A stretch of 12,271 nt of DNA. It comes from CALGLS01 sp047626155 (GTDB lineage Bacteria > Bacteroidota > Bacteroidia > Chitinophagales > Saprospiraceae). The first letter of the stretch is position 1; the number at the start of each line of letters is the position of its first letter. This document shows, in pieces, positions 1 to 8,100 of this stretch. Both the position numbers and the translations under genes were made by a program. The stretch lies in the NCBI GenBank assembly GCA_047626155.1, contig JBLHRR010000163.1:1-12271 (forward strand), in the 5' to 3' direction. The notes beneath the pieces are model-generated. The model was not told where the DNA came from. It was given only the letters and a program-made list of their open reading frames with translations, and made no database searches.

Positions 1-284
1 GACCCCGCAGGAATAATGCCCATGACTTTGTCCGTGTGGATCAATCCAGCTGCGACTTCGTTCACAGTTCCATCACCACCAACGGCAACAATGATATCAT
101 AATCCTTTTGAACAGCAGCTTTGGCTAACACCGTTGCATGACTTTTATGTTCGGTAAATACATGATCCCATTCGTAGATCGAGCTGTCGAGGAACTGTTC
201 TATTCTAGGCAGAATTTTCTTTCCTTTTCCACCTCCCGAAAATGGGTTTATAATGAAGTGTATATTTTTCTTGTTAGTAGTCAC
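1..284 (-). CDS. Diacylglycerol/sphingosine kinase-like lipid kinase, N-terminal part (cut by window edge)
   Basis: The first 94 codons are visible; the rest lies beyond the left edge. The protein matches the N-terminal catalytic fold of the DAGK_cat/YegS/LCB5 family, which transfers phosphate from a nucleotide to a lipid hydroxyl at the cytoplasmic membrane face. The phosphate-binding motif NPFSGGGKGKK is at residues 13-23, the signature GGDGTVNEV at 69-77, and PAGS begins at 92, right at the edge. The only plausible start in frame is GTG at 284: an in-frame TAA stands eight codons upstream and no ATG lies between. No Shine-Dalgarno sequence is visible. It is codirectional with the serine hydrolase upstream, with a 168-bp gap. 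The exact lipid substrate cannot be read from this fragment. Confidence 0.88.
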   Translation of the reverse strand, partial: MTTNKKNIHFIINPFSGGGKGKKILPRIEQFLDSSIYEWDHVFTEHKSHATVLAKAAVQKDYDIIVAVGGDGTVNEVAAGLIHTDKVMGIIPAG

Positions 285-452
285 TAATAGTATGTTGTAA
301 GTTGGTTGTTATGTGAAATCGTAAAAAATAGTACGTAGAATATTTGCTAAGTAAAAACGTGGTTTTCGCGTAAAAGACCCATTCAAATATTGAATATTCG
401 ATATTGAAAAATAGAGACCGACGGATTAATTAATCACATAATAACGAATCAA

Positions 453-1625
453 CTACTCAACAAAGCTCTTCCCCTTCTTCCAATTAAAATTAATTAATCT
501 CAAAAGTAAATATCCCAGTCCTCCCGTTCCGTTTTCCGAATTAGACAATACAACCACTCCTGTTCTGGTCTCTCGAATAAACCCAATAAAAGCACGGTGT
601 CCGCCAGTAGAGCCAGCATGCAAATGGATGTCATAATATTTTTTCTGATGAAGAATGTGCCAGCCAAAACCCATGGCTCCATTTTCTGTAAGCCCAGTAT
701 TGACGGCCGGAATTGTATTGTTACGAAAAGAAATCGCAAGTGGAGTCGTTGGCTCATTTATGTGTACTTTAAGAAAGGAAAGCAAGTCTTGCGTAGTAGA
801 CTTCATCCCTTGAGAAGCACTGAAGGAGGCAAAAGTCCATGGCTTGGCTTCGCTGCCATTGCGACCATAGCCAGCCGTCAAAAGGTTCGCTTGTTCCTCT
901 GCTGCAAAGTTAGCAAAAGATTGAGGCATGCCGACTTGGCTGAAGATTCGTTCGTCCAATAGTTCATCGTAAGACTGCCCAGTAATATTTTCCATCGCTA
1001 CTTCTAATAAAGCATAATTTAGATGGCTGTAAATATATTCCACCGGAGCTTTCACTTCAGCTTCCTTCAGCTTCTTTCTTCTTTTTTTCTTAGTTGTTTG
1101 CTGACGGTGTACTGGTTCAAAATCAGCATAAAATTCCAATAGTAATTCCTTTGAATAATGTGCATAGGGATTGTCGGTCTCTTCTTCATAAATGCCGAAA
1201 GGAGTTGGCATTTTAGGTAAACCCGAAGTATGTGTAAGTAGCGAAGAGATGGTCACATTTTGCAATTTGGAGTTGCGGTATTTCTTTGGCAAATAATCAT
1301 TTAGTGGAGCTTCATGGCTCATCAAACCTTCATCACTTAAAACCCCAAGTAGAGAAGAGGTGAAGACTTTTGTAACAGAGCCAATTTCAAAAAGGGTGTT
1401 TTCATCAGGGACCTCTTCGACTTCTTTTGCTTTTTGGCCAAAGCCATAAGTGAAAACAGAATCTCCAACAATAATCCCAATCACATAACCGGGTATCCTC
1501 TCATGGGAAATTTCCGTATCGAAGTGGACAACTTTGGCAATCTCTTCCTTAAGTTGCGACTTGTCTTGCGCAAACACAGAAAATGAAAACAGAAAGACTA
1601 GTAAACCGATTAATGGTAATTTCAT
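453..1625 (-). CDS. Exported serine hydrolase, class C beta-lactamase/penicillin-binding-protein fold
   Basis: This 390-residue protein starts with a Sec signal peptide (hydrophobic core about residues 4-18, VFAQ as likely cleavage region near 20), so it should act in the periplasm or outside the cell. It belongs to the Beta-lactamase (PF00144) group of serine hydrolases. The nucleophile motif SVTK is at 83-86 (Ser83, Lys86), the family landmark THTSGL at 131-136, and the third motif HAG at 336-338 followed by a Gly-rich turn. The second motif, normally Y-S/A-N, reads YSH at 199-201, with the otherwise usual xNYxLLE context following. A strongly basic insert (residues about 179-188, eight Lys/Arg in ten) precedes it. 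Members include esterases, peptidases and beta-lactamases; the substrate cannot be assigned, and resistance should not be inferred. It follows hscA on the same strand after a 237-bp gap, so it probably has its own promoter, though I see no clear TAnnTTTG box. Confidence 0.9.
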   Translation of the reverse strand: MKLPLIGLLVFLFSFSVFAQDKSQLKEEIAKVVHFDTEISHERIPGYVIGIIVGDSVFTYGFGQKAKEVEEVPDENTLFEIGSVTKVFTSSLLGVLSDEGLMSHEAPLNDYLPKKYRNSKLQNVTISSLLTHTSGLPKMPTPFGIYEEETDNPYAHYSKELLLEFYADFEPVHRQQTTKKKRRKKLKEAEVKAPVEYIYSHLNYALLEVAMENITGQSYDELLDERIFSQVGMPQSFANFAAEEQANLLTAGYGRNGSEAKPWTFASFSASQGMKSTTQDLLSFLKVHINEPTTPLAISFRNNTIPAVNTGLTENGAMGFGWHILHQKKYYDIHLHAGSTGGHRAFIGFIRETRTGVVVLSNSENGTGGLGYLLLRLINFNWKKGKSFVE

Positions 1626-1720
1626 AGAGGGTTACTTTTGGTTCTTTGTCATTTTTAATTGTAAAGAAGCCGATGTAGGATCGTAGTATTATACAAAAAA
1701 TAATTTCCCGATTTCTTTGG

Positions 1721-1780
1721 TGGAAACGATTATATAAATCACTCTCCCTTTGGTTATTTTGATTTACATAATCGTTTCCA
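1721..1780. repeat. Long inverted repeat between hscA and the serine hydrolase gene
   Basis: Arms at 1721-1740 and 1761-1780 are 20 bp each and match at 19 of 20 positions; the spacer is 20 bp. On the minus strand the hairpin lies about 80 nt beyond the hscA stop and about 95 nt before the hydrolase start. It is not a standard terminator, because the T-rich run on the minus strand begins only some 15 nt past the stem. Each arm contains a CG-centred AAACGATT/AATCGTTT element reminiscent of LacI-family half-operators, so a paired operator is possible. The inverted repeat is directly visible; its role is inference. Confidence 0.6.
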
Positions 1781-1862
1781 AATCAGGATTTAATTTTTTG
1801 TTGTTACCTACGCTAGTAGGGAGCCGCAAACCAAGTGCAGTTAATGTTTAAGTTAAAGACAA

Positions 1863-3719
1863 TCAAACCTTCTTCCCCTTCATCGCTTTGCTAATATTGA
1901 CTTCCATCGCCTTATGCGCAAGTGGAGTAGTATAGATATTCAAGTCTTCCATCGCCTTGTTTATCAGATCCTTATCATCTCCTTCAATTGTCTTACGCAA
2001 ATCTTCCGCCAGAAGTTTGGTTTTTGTAATTTCTTCTTCCGATAGAATGTCCGAATTTTGTACCAGAAATTTATCAGCAGAATGTAAAATGTTATTCGCT
2101 TCATTTCTAGCTTCCAACAAAGCGCGCACGTTCATGTCAGATTCTGCATTCTGAATGGAGTCAATTAGCATCTTAGCCATATCTTCTTCACTCATTCCAT
2201 ATTGAGAACGAATCTCAATTTCTTGTTTGGTATTAGAACGTAATTCTGTAGCAGTCACTTTCAAAATGCCATCTGCATCGAGTATAAATTGAATATCAAT
2301 TTTGGGTAAACCAGCAGCCATCGGAGGAATACCACGTAGAATGAACTCGCCTAGTTTACGATTGTGTTCTACCAAATCTCTCTCTCCCTGGAAAACGGAA
2401 ACCTTGAGGTTCGTCTGCCCATCAATAGAAGTAGTATATTGCCTTCCCGCCTTGTTCGGAACCCTTGAATTCCTTGGGATAATGGTATCCATCAATCCGC
2501 CCACCGTTTCAATACCCAATGACAAAGGTGTAACATCTAACAATAATACTTCGCGTTGATTTCCAGCCAATACATCCGCTTGAATCGCTGCGCCAATGGC
2601 AACCACTTCATCTGGGTTGACTTTATCGTTTACTGGTTTTCCAAAATATTCAGAAACCAAGTGCTTTAGCAATGGGATACGTGTAGAACCACCAACCATT
2701 ACAATCTGATCAATTTCTTTTACATTTTTTCCCGCATCCTTCATGGCTTGTTTGCAAAGCATTATGGTACGATCAATCACTGGTGTAATCAGATTGTTAA
2801 AATCTAGTAAGTCAAGCTCTATAGGCTGCTCTTCAAATATTGCTTTGAAGGTCTTTTCACTACTCAAAGTCTTCTTAGCTTCTTCTGCCATTAGACGCAA
2901 AGTCTGCTGATAACTTTTATCCGTCGCCATTCTTTCTTTGTCCAAATCATAAGTGCTGATCCAGCTTTCCATGATTATTCTATCTATATCATCGCCTCCC
3001 AGAAAGGTGTCTCCATTCGTAGACAGCACTTCGAAAATCCCTTGCTGAATTTGTAAAATGGAAACATCAAAAGTGCCACCACCCAAATCATAAACCGCTA
3101 CCACCTGACTGTCCTCGGGATCAAGACCAATGCCATAGGCAAGACTAGCTGCCGTGGGCTCATTGACTATTCGTAGCACATCAAGACCAGCCAATTTACC
3201 GGCATCTCGTGTGGCCTGTCGTTGCGTATCATTAAAATAAGCAGGCACCGTAATCACGGCCTTGCTCACCTTCGCATCAATCGCTTTTTCAATCCGTGCT
3301 TTCAAAGCTTTCAATACCTCAGCAGAAAGTTCAATAGGGGAGAAGTAGCGATTGTCAACTTTTATCTTTATCAGGCTATCCGTATCCTCATCAATAATGG
3401 TATAGCCAAAATATTGTTGAACCTGTTGTATGTCGTCATAAGACTTTCCCATCAACCGTTTCACAGAGTAGATCGTACGGCTAGGTTGTTCTACCAATTT
3501 TTTTCTGGCAGCTTCTCCTACAACCACCTTATTATTTTCATCAAAATGAATGATCGATGGCACCAAAGCACTTTTGCCAGCATCGTCATAAACCACCACT
3601 GGCTTTTCGTCTTTGATGTAAGCCACCAAGGAGTTGGTGGTCCCTAAATCGATCCCAACAATAATATTACTGTCCCGCTCGACCTTACCTTCTTTTATGT
3701 TTATTGCAAACTTTGCCAT
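1863..3719 (-). CDS. hscA: Hsp70-family chaperone, HscA type (iron-sulfur cluster transfer)
   Basis: This 618-residue cytoplasmic Hsp70 has the length of HscA (E. coli HscA is 616) and begins with an about 20-residue extension before the ATPase domain, as HscA does. HscA uses ATP to promote release of Fe-S clusters from the scaffold IscU with the J-protein HscB. Visible landmarks are the phosphate-1 loop IDLGTTNS at 23-30, NEPTAA at 186-191, the phosphate-2 motif DLGGGTFD at 211-218, GGSTRIP at 343-349, and the interdomain linker with LLLDVTPLS at 392-400. The beta-sandwich substrate domain covers about 401-510 and a helical lid about 511-618. SVKRLMGKS at 85-93 is much closer to HscA than to DnaK, and the C terminus lacks the EEVD/EEVK-like acidic tail of DnaK. 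No iscU, hscB or fdx is adjacent. A second, general DnaK would still be expected elsewhere in the genome. HscA rather than another DnaK paralogue is a judgement from sequence features. Confidence 0.85.
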   Translation of the reverse strand: MAKFAINIKEGKVERDSNIIVGIDLGTTNSLVAYIKDEKPVVVYDDAGKSALVPSIIHFDENNKVVVGEAARKKLVEQPSRTIYSVKRLMGKSYDDIQQVQQYFGYTIIDEDTDSLIKIKVDNRYFSPIELSAEVLKALKARIEKAIDAKVSKAVITVPAYFNDTQRQATRDAGKLAGLDVLRIVNEPTAASLAYGIGLDPEDSQVVAVYDLGGGTFDVSILQIQQGIFEVLSTNGDTFLGGDDIDRIIMESWISTYDLDKERMATDKSYQQTLRLMAEEAKKTLSSEKTFKAIFEEQPIELDLLDFNNLITPVIDRTIMLCKQAMKDAGKNVKEIDQIVMVGGSTRIPLLKHLVSEYFGKPVNDKVNPDEVVAIGAAIQADVLAGNQREVLLLDVTPLSLGIETVGGLMDTIIPRNSRVPNKAGRQYTTSIDGQTNLKVSVFQGERDLVEHNRKLGEFILRGIPPMAAGLPKIDIQFILDADGILKVTATELRSNTKQEIEIRSQYGMSEEDMAKMLIDSIQNAESDMNVRALLEARNEANNILHSADKFLVQNSDILSEEEITKTKLLAEDLRKTIEGDDKDLINKAMEDLNIYTTPLAHKAMEVNISKAMKGKKV

Positions 3720-3813
3720 GTATGTTTTAATTTTTCTTTGTCACTAAGCCATTAGGTAACAGCTCATTCTGATTTGATAGTATATCGTTTTTCACTATTC
3801 CCCAAATAAAGCG

Positions 3814-3821
3814 CAAATATA
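3814..3821 (-). promoter_or_regulatory. Bacteroidota -7 promoter element for hscA
   Basis: On the minus strand this reads TATATTTG, a perfect match to the Bacteroidota -7 consensus TAnnTTTG. It would give a 5' leader of roughly 85-90 nt before the hscA ATG. I found no TTG at the expected -33 spacing, so support comes from the -7 box and position only. Confidence 0.55.
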
Positions 3822-3925
3822 GAACATTTTTTGGGTTACCATCTCTAACAACATCAAGTGAAAATTGATTTGAGTTTAAGCTGTTTATTATTATAAAATA
3901 ATACTCAGATGTAATTTTCTTTACT

Positions 3926-3959
3926 ATAAATTTTAAATGTTGGAAAATTTAAAATTTAT
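3926..3959. repeat. AT-rich perfect inverted repeat
   Basis: The 13-bp arms 3926-3938 and 3947-3959 are perfect complements and consist only of A and T, separated by an 8-nt spacer. It lies mid-way in the divergent gap. It could be a protein-binding or DNA-melting element, but arms of only A and T in AT-rich DNA can arise by chance. Confidence 0.4.
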
Positions 3960-4107
3960 GAATCTAAGCAAGTAGAGGAGATTGCTCACCTGAAATTTCA
4001 AAATAACGTGAAATAAGACAGATACTTAAGTATTAGCCCTTTGCGTGATGACTTGTTTTTTTACGTTTACCCAAGTCCAAAAAATTAAGGAACCTCTTAT
4101 TTCTGTC

Positions 4108-4141
4108 TAACCGTAGCGCTTCCGTAGCGACGTTGCGGTTA
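4108..4141 (+). promoter_or_regulatory. GC-rich leader hairpin upstream of the queuosine-precursor transporter
   Basis: As RNA, 4108-4118 pairs fully with 4131-4141 (11 pairs, two of them G-U), leaving a 12-nt loop. The 8-base word CCGTAGCG occurs twice, at 4111-4118 and 4122-4129, so a smaller alternative stem (4117-4120 with 4126-4129) competes with the large one. A run of eight A follows 3 nt after the stem, and the ATG lies 42 nt downstream of it. It stands out as GC-rich in AT-rich surroundings. It may be a regulatory leader structure, but I cannot match it to a known riboswitch class. Confidence 0.4.
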
Positions 4142-4182
4142 CCCAAAAAAAATCTCATATATTAGCGCCTAAATAATAACAC

Positions 4183-4947
4183 ATGAATAAACCAACCCGC
4201 CTTCTCCTAACCCTCGCCAGCTTCTTCGTTTGCAATGCACTAGTCGCCGAATTCATTGGTGTGAAAATCTTTGCTTTAGAAGATACATTAGGCTGTAAAC
4301 CAATGAATTGGAATCTATTTGGAGAAAAAGGGTCGCTGCAATTCACCGCAGGTGTTTTGCTCTGGCCCATCGTTTTCATCATGACCGATGTGATCAATGA
4401 ATACTTCGGACAACGCGGTGTTCGCATCCTTTCCATCCTCACTGCGATCCTGATTAGCTATGCCTTTTTCATGGTCTATTTTGCCATAGGATTGTCTCCC
4501 GCAGATTGGTGGATCGGTAGTGGGGCAGAGAAAGGCGTACCAGATATGCAAGCCGCTTACCGCAATATTTTTGGCCAAAGTAATTGGATTATTGTAGGTT
4601 CATTGATTGCCTTTCTGATTGGCCAATTGGTAGATGCATGGATATTCTTTAAAGTCAGAAAAGCGATGGGCGAAAAATCCATTTGGCTTAGAGCCACCTT
4701 ATCAACTTTGGTATCTCAATTTATTGACAGCTACGTCGTACTCTATGTAGCCTTCGTTATCGGGCCAGGTCAATGGCCCATTAACCGCTTCTTGGCAATT
4801 GGTACCGTAAACTATGGCTACAAAGTATTGATGGCCATTTTGCTGATTCCAGTCTTATATCTCATGCACTATCTTATCGATCGATACTTAGGTAAAGAAA
4901 CGGCTGCGCAGTTGAGGTTGGAAGCCTTAGATAATTCGAAAAATTAA
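4183..4947 (+). CDS. yhhQ: Queuosine-precursor transporter, YhhQ/VUT family (PF02592)
   Basis: This 254-residue integral inner-membrane protein has about six hydrophobic segments (roughly residues 8-30, 55-72, 84-104, 135-155, 170-195 and 210-232). Family features are the WPIVFIMTDVINEYFG block at 61-76 and two acidic intramembrane motifs, GQLVDAW at 147-153 and SQFIDSYVV at 179-187. YhhQ proteins import queuosine precursors (preQ0/preQ1 or queuine) for modification of the wobble guanine in tRNAs with GUN anticodons. Length and motif order are normal for the family. The ATG at 4183 is preceded by an AT-rich stretch without a Shine-Dalgarno sequence, which is normal in Bacteroidota. No other queuosine gene (tgt, queA, queF) is in the window, so the precise substrate is inferred from the family. 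The gene seems to be transcribed alone. Confidence 0.92.
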   Translation: MNKPTRLLLTLASFFVCNALVAEFIGVKIFALEDTLGCKPMNWNLFGEKGSLQFTAGVLLWPIVFIMTDVINEYFGQRGVRILSILTAILISYAFFMVYFAIGLSPADWWIGSGAEKGVPDMQAAYRNIFGQSNWIIVGSLIAFLIGQLVDAWIFFKVRKAMGEKSIWLRATLSTLVSQFIDSYVVLYVAFVIGPGQWPINRFLAIGTVNYGYKVLMAILLIPVLYLMHYLIDRYLGKETAAQLRLEALDNSKN

Positions 4948-4978
4948 TAGAATGGTATTCTTTGATTTATTTAATTTT
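4940..4978 (+). terminator. Weak terminator-like structure after the transporter gene
   Basis: A 5-bp perfect stem with a 3-nt loop (4949-4961) is nested inside complementary A/T arms 4940-4947 and 4971-4978, and the region is T-rich on the plus strand. The stem is short and AT-rich, so this is only a candidate terminator. Confidence 0.3.
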
Positions 4979-5080
4979 AAGTGATTAATATACAGCTGTT
5001 TATGGAGAAAAAGAAACAATTATTAAGGCATACACCTTCTTTGTGCAATCCTGGCTACAATTAATATTCATTTTTCGTAC

Positions 5081-5088
5081 TATATTTG
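5081..5088 (+). promoter_or_regulatory. Bacteroidota -7 promoter element for the large surface protein
   Basis: TATATTTG is a perfect TAnnTTTG match, placed so that transcription would start around 5095, about 33 nt before the ATG at 5128. No clear TTG is seen at -33. The box also decides the gene start: the alternative TTG codon at 5086-5088 lies within it and would not be in the mRNA. Confidence 0.6.
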
Positions 5089-5127
5089 CATTACATATCA
5101 CAGATCATCCAACAAAAAATATATTCC

Positions 5128-8100
5128 ATGAACAGTCGTCTTACATACCTGTTAATTCTACCCATTTTATTAAGTTTTTTGGCCTGTGAGCCAACAGAAA
5201 GAGAAGCAGAGGAAGAAGAAACTTTTGACTCTTCCGAAGAAGCACTAAACCATAAGCAACTTCCTTTTGACTTATCCTCTTTTCAGAGAGCTTATCCCGA
5301 TAAATCTTTTGATGTAAAAGGCTATAAAGCCGCTTTTGAAGGAGCGATTGACCAAGCTGTTTCCAGAAGTAGTACCGTTCCATTTGGCTTTGATGCTGCT
5401 TGGACGACCCAAGGCCCTGGTAACGCAGGCGCCCGAATCAATACCATAGAAATTGATCCGAATGATGACGATGTCATTTACATTGGATATAGCGGCGGTG
5501 GCGTCTTCAAAACTACAGATGATGGTGCCAATTGGACGCCTATCTTTGACGACCAACCTTATCTAAGTATCGGTTCCATTAAAGTAGATCCAAATAATTC
5601 AAACATCGTTTATGTCGGAACTGGTGACCCAAATGTAACGGGTTATCCTTTTATAGGAAACGGAATTTATAAAAGTGATGATGGTGGAACGACCTGGGCT
5701 CAATCTGGTCTTGCTGAAACAGGAATCGTTTCCAAAATTATAATTGACCCATCCAACTCCAGTACTATATATGCTGCCACCATGGGTAATCCTTTCGCTT
5801 TTTCTGATGACCGAGGTTTGTATAAAAGTACAGATAGCGGTGCTTCCTGGACAAAGGTTCTTTTCATCAGCAACCAAGCAGGAGTAATTGATATGGCCAT
5901 CAACCCGGATAATCCAGAGATCCTTTATGCTACAGGTTGGGATCGTATTCGAACCAATCAACTTTCGATTATATCTGGGAATGGAGGACGTATTTACCGT
6001 TCTGAAAATGGAGGTAGCTCTTGGGAAATCTTGGACAATGGTTTACCAATTAAAGAACTCAGTCGTTCCAGCATTACAATATCACCAAACAATCCAGATG
6101 TGCTTTATGCATCTATTGTTGACTCTACCTATTTTATCCAGGGAGTTTACAAAACCGAAGATGGGGGAGATTCCTGGTCAACGGTAACACTCGGAAATTC
6201 GGACAATGGATTAATTAATCCGCTTAGTAACTTTGGATGGTACTTTGGTAGAATATTTATTGACCCTGCCGATGACAATGATGCCTATCTTTTGGGCGTA
6301 CGTATGTGGGCAACCAGCAACTCAGGAGGGGCTTGGTATGTTTTACCTCCAAGTAGTGGGGCAGGAGCACCACACGTAGATAATCACTATATGGCTTTTA
6401 ATAGCGCAGGAGATTTATACTTGGCTACAGATGGTGGTTTGTACAAGAATCCAAACAATACTTCTACATGGCTAGATATGGAAGACATTCCAGCCACTCA
6501 AGTTTATCGCGTTGCTTATAACCCTAACGATCCGGATCGTTATTGGGGAGGCTGTCAGGACAATGGAACACAGGCCGGAAATGCAGATGGAATAGCTAGT
6601 TGGGACAGAGTCTTTGGAGCCGATGGTTTTCAAGCGGTTTTTCACCCAACCAGTCCGGATACGTTTTACTTTGAAACACAAAACGGAAGCATCTGGCGAA
6701 CCAATGGTTCCGGCGGATTTTTCTCTTATGATAATGGCATCAATCAAAATGATCGAATCAATTGGGACATGCCTTATATGATGAGTGCGCACGATCCGGA
6801 AGTGCTATATGCCGGTACGCATAAAGCGTATCGGCACGATCGCAACAGCAGTCCGAGTTGGTATGCGATTAGTGGTGACTTGACAGATGGAAATATCTAC
6901 GGTGCCGGTTTCCATTCTATTAGTACCGTTCATGAATCTCCAGTAGATGCCGATGTACTTTATGCGGGAACCACTGATGGAAATGTCTGGCGATCTACTA
7001 GTAATGGTGCATTGTGGACGAGTATAAACGACGGACTACCAGATCGTTATGTTACGTGTATAAAGGCTGACCCTAATAATCCTAATGGTGTTTATGTTTC
7101 TCATAGTGGTTATAAATACAATGAAGAGATTGACCACATCCATTATTCTTCGGATCAAGGAACTAGCTGGACAGACATTAGTGGCGACCTTCCTCAAATG
7201 GGGATCAACCACATCGAAGTCATGCCGAATAATAATGGAACAGTCCTTTTTGTAGCAACAGATGCAGGTGTTTACGCCTCACTTAATGGAGGAAATTCCT
7301 GGGATCGTTTGGGTACCAATTATCCATTCATTACCACTTATGACTTAGATTTGAATATTGCCAATAATGAACTAATTGCCGGAACCTTTGGGCGTTCTAT
7401 TCTAACATTCCCATTGGACAGCATAGGTGTTTCTTTGACGCCACCTCCAAGTGCAAACATTGTTGGAAATATTAGTACAACTTATGATAAAGCAGTAGGA
7501 AATGTAAATGTAGATCAATCTGGAATACCTGCAGGATATGATGCAACTGACACTTTAGGGAATTATAATTTTAGCAATATTCCAACTGGCCAGGAAGTGG
7601 TAATTACACCAACAAAAGATGATTATTATCTAAATGGCGTTTCTGGTTTTGATGTAATTAGTATCAGAAGACACATCTTGAAAATAGACACATTAGGGCC
7701 TTATGATATGATCGCTTCAGACGTAAACAGTAGTGGGGGAATAACCAGTTTTGATTTGGTACATTTGACGAAACTCATTTTAAATATTGACTTAGAATTT
7801 CCAAACAATAGTTCCTGGCGCTTTGTAAGAGAAGACTATAATTTCCCAGATGAAGAGGATCCTTTCCCTTTTCCGGAAAACTACACTTTCAATCCCTTAT
7901 CTGTTAGTCAAAACAATTCAGATTTTATAGCAATTAAAATTGGTGATGCCAATAATTCAGTTGAGGGAAATGATTTCCTAGAGGCGGATTCAAGGTCTTA
8001 TGACGGAGAGCTGAAGTTGCAGTTAGATGATCAATATTTCCAAGAAGGAGATGTCGTAAGTGTACTGTTTAATGCAGAAGATTTTAATAATATGCTGGGC

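Larger units (their letters stand above)
3720..4182. other. Divergent intergenic region between hscA and the transporter gene
   Basis: This 463-bp AT-rich gap separates two divergently transcribed genes and holds no credible coding frame. It contains the hscA -7 box (3814-3821), an AT-only hairpin (3926-3959) and a GC-rich hairpin (4108-4141), each listed separately. I found no perfect TAnnTTTG element reading toward the transporter; its promoter is not identified. Confidence 0.7.

Noticed and set aside
382..399. AT-rich small palindromes between the hydrolase and lipid kinase genes
   Set aside because: The arms are short (4-5 bp) and almost only A and T, as expected by chance in such sequence.
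1807..1820. 5-bp perfect stem as hscA terminator
   Set aside because: No T run follows on the minus strand; it is A-rich instead.
3826..4152. Small transposon-like (MITE) unit with inverted ends
   Set aside because: The two ends share only about 12 of 13 bases around a T run and GGGTTACC/GGGTAACC; the rest does not align and there is no clear target-site duplication.
4108..4160. preQ1 riboswitch before the queuosine-precursor transporter
   Set aside because: The A-rich tail is suggestive, but there is no short 4-6 bp P1 stem with the C-rich loop and pairing tail of preQ1-I, and no preQ1-II or preQ1-III architecture that I can trace. It is reported only as an unassigned hairpin.
5001..5063. 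20-codon frame starting at an ATG downstream of the transporter gene
   Set aside because: Very short, with no recognisable peptide and no promoter directly ahead; chance occurrence is likely.
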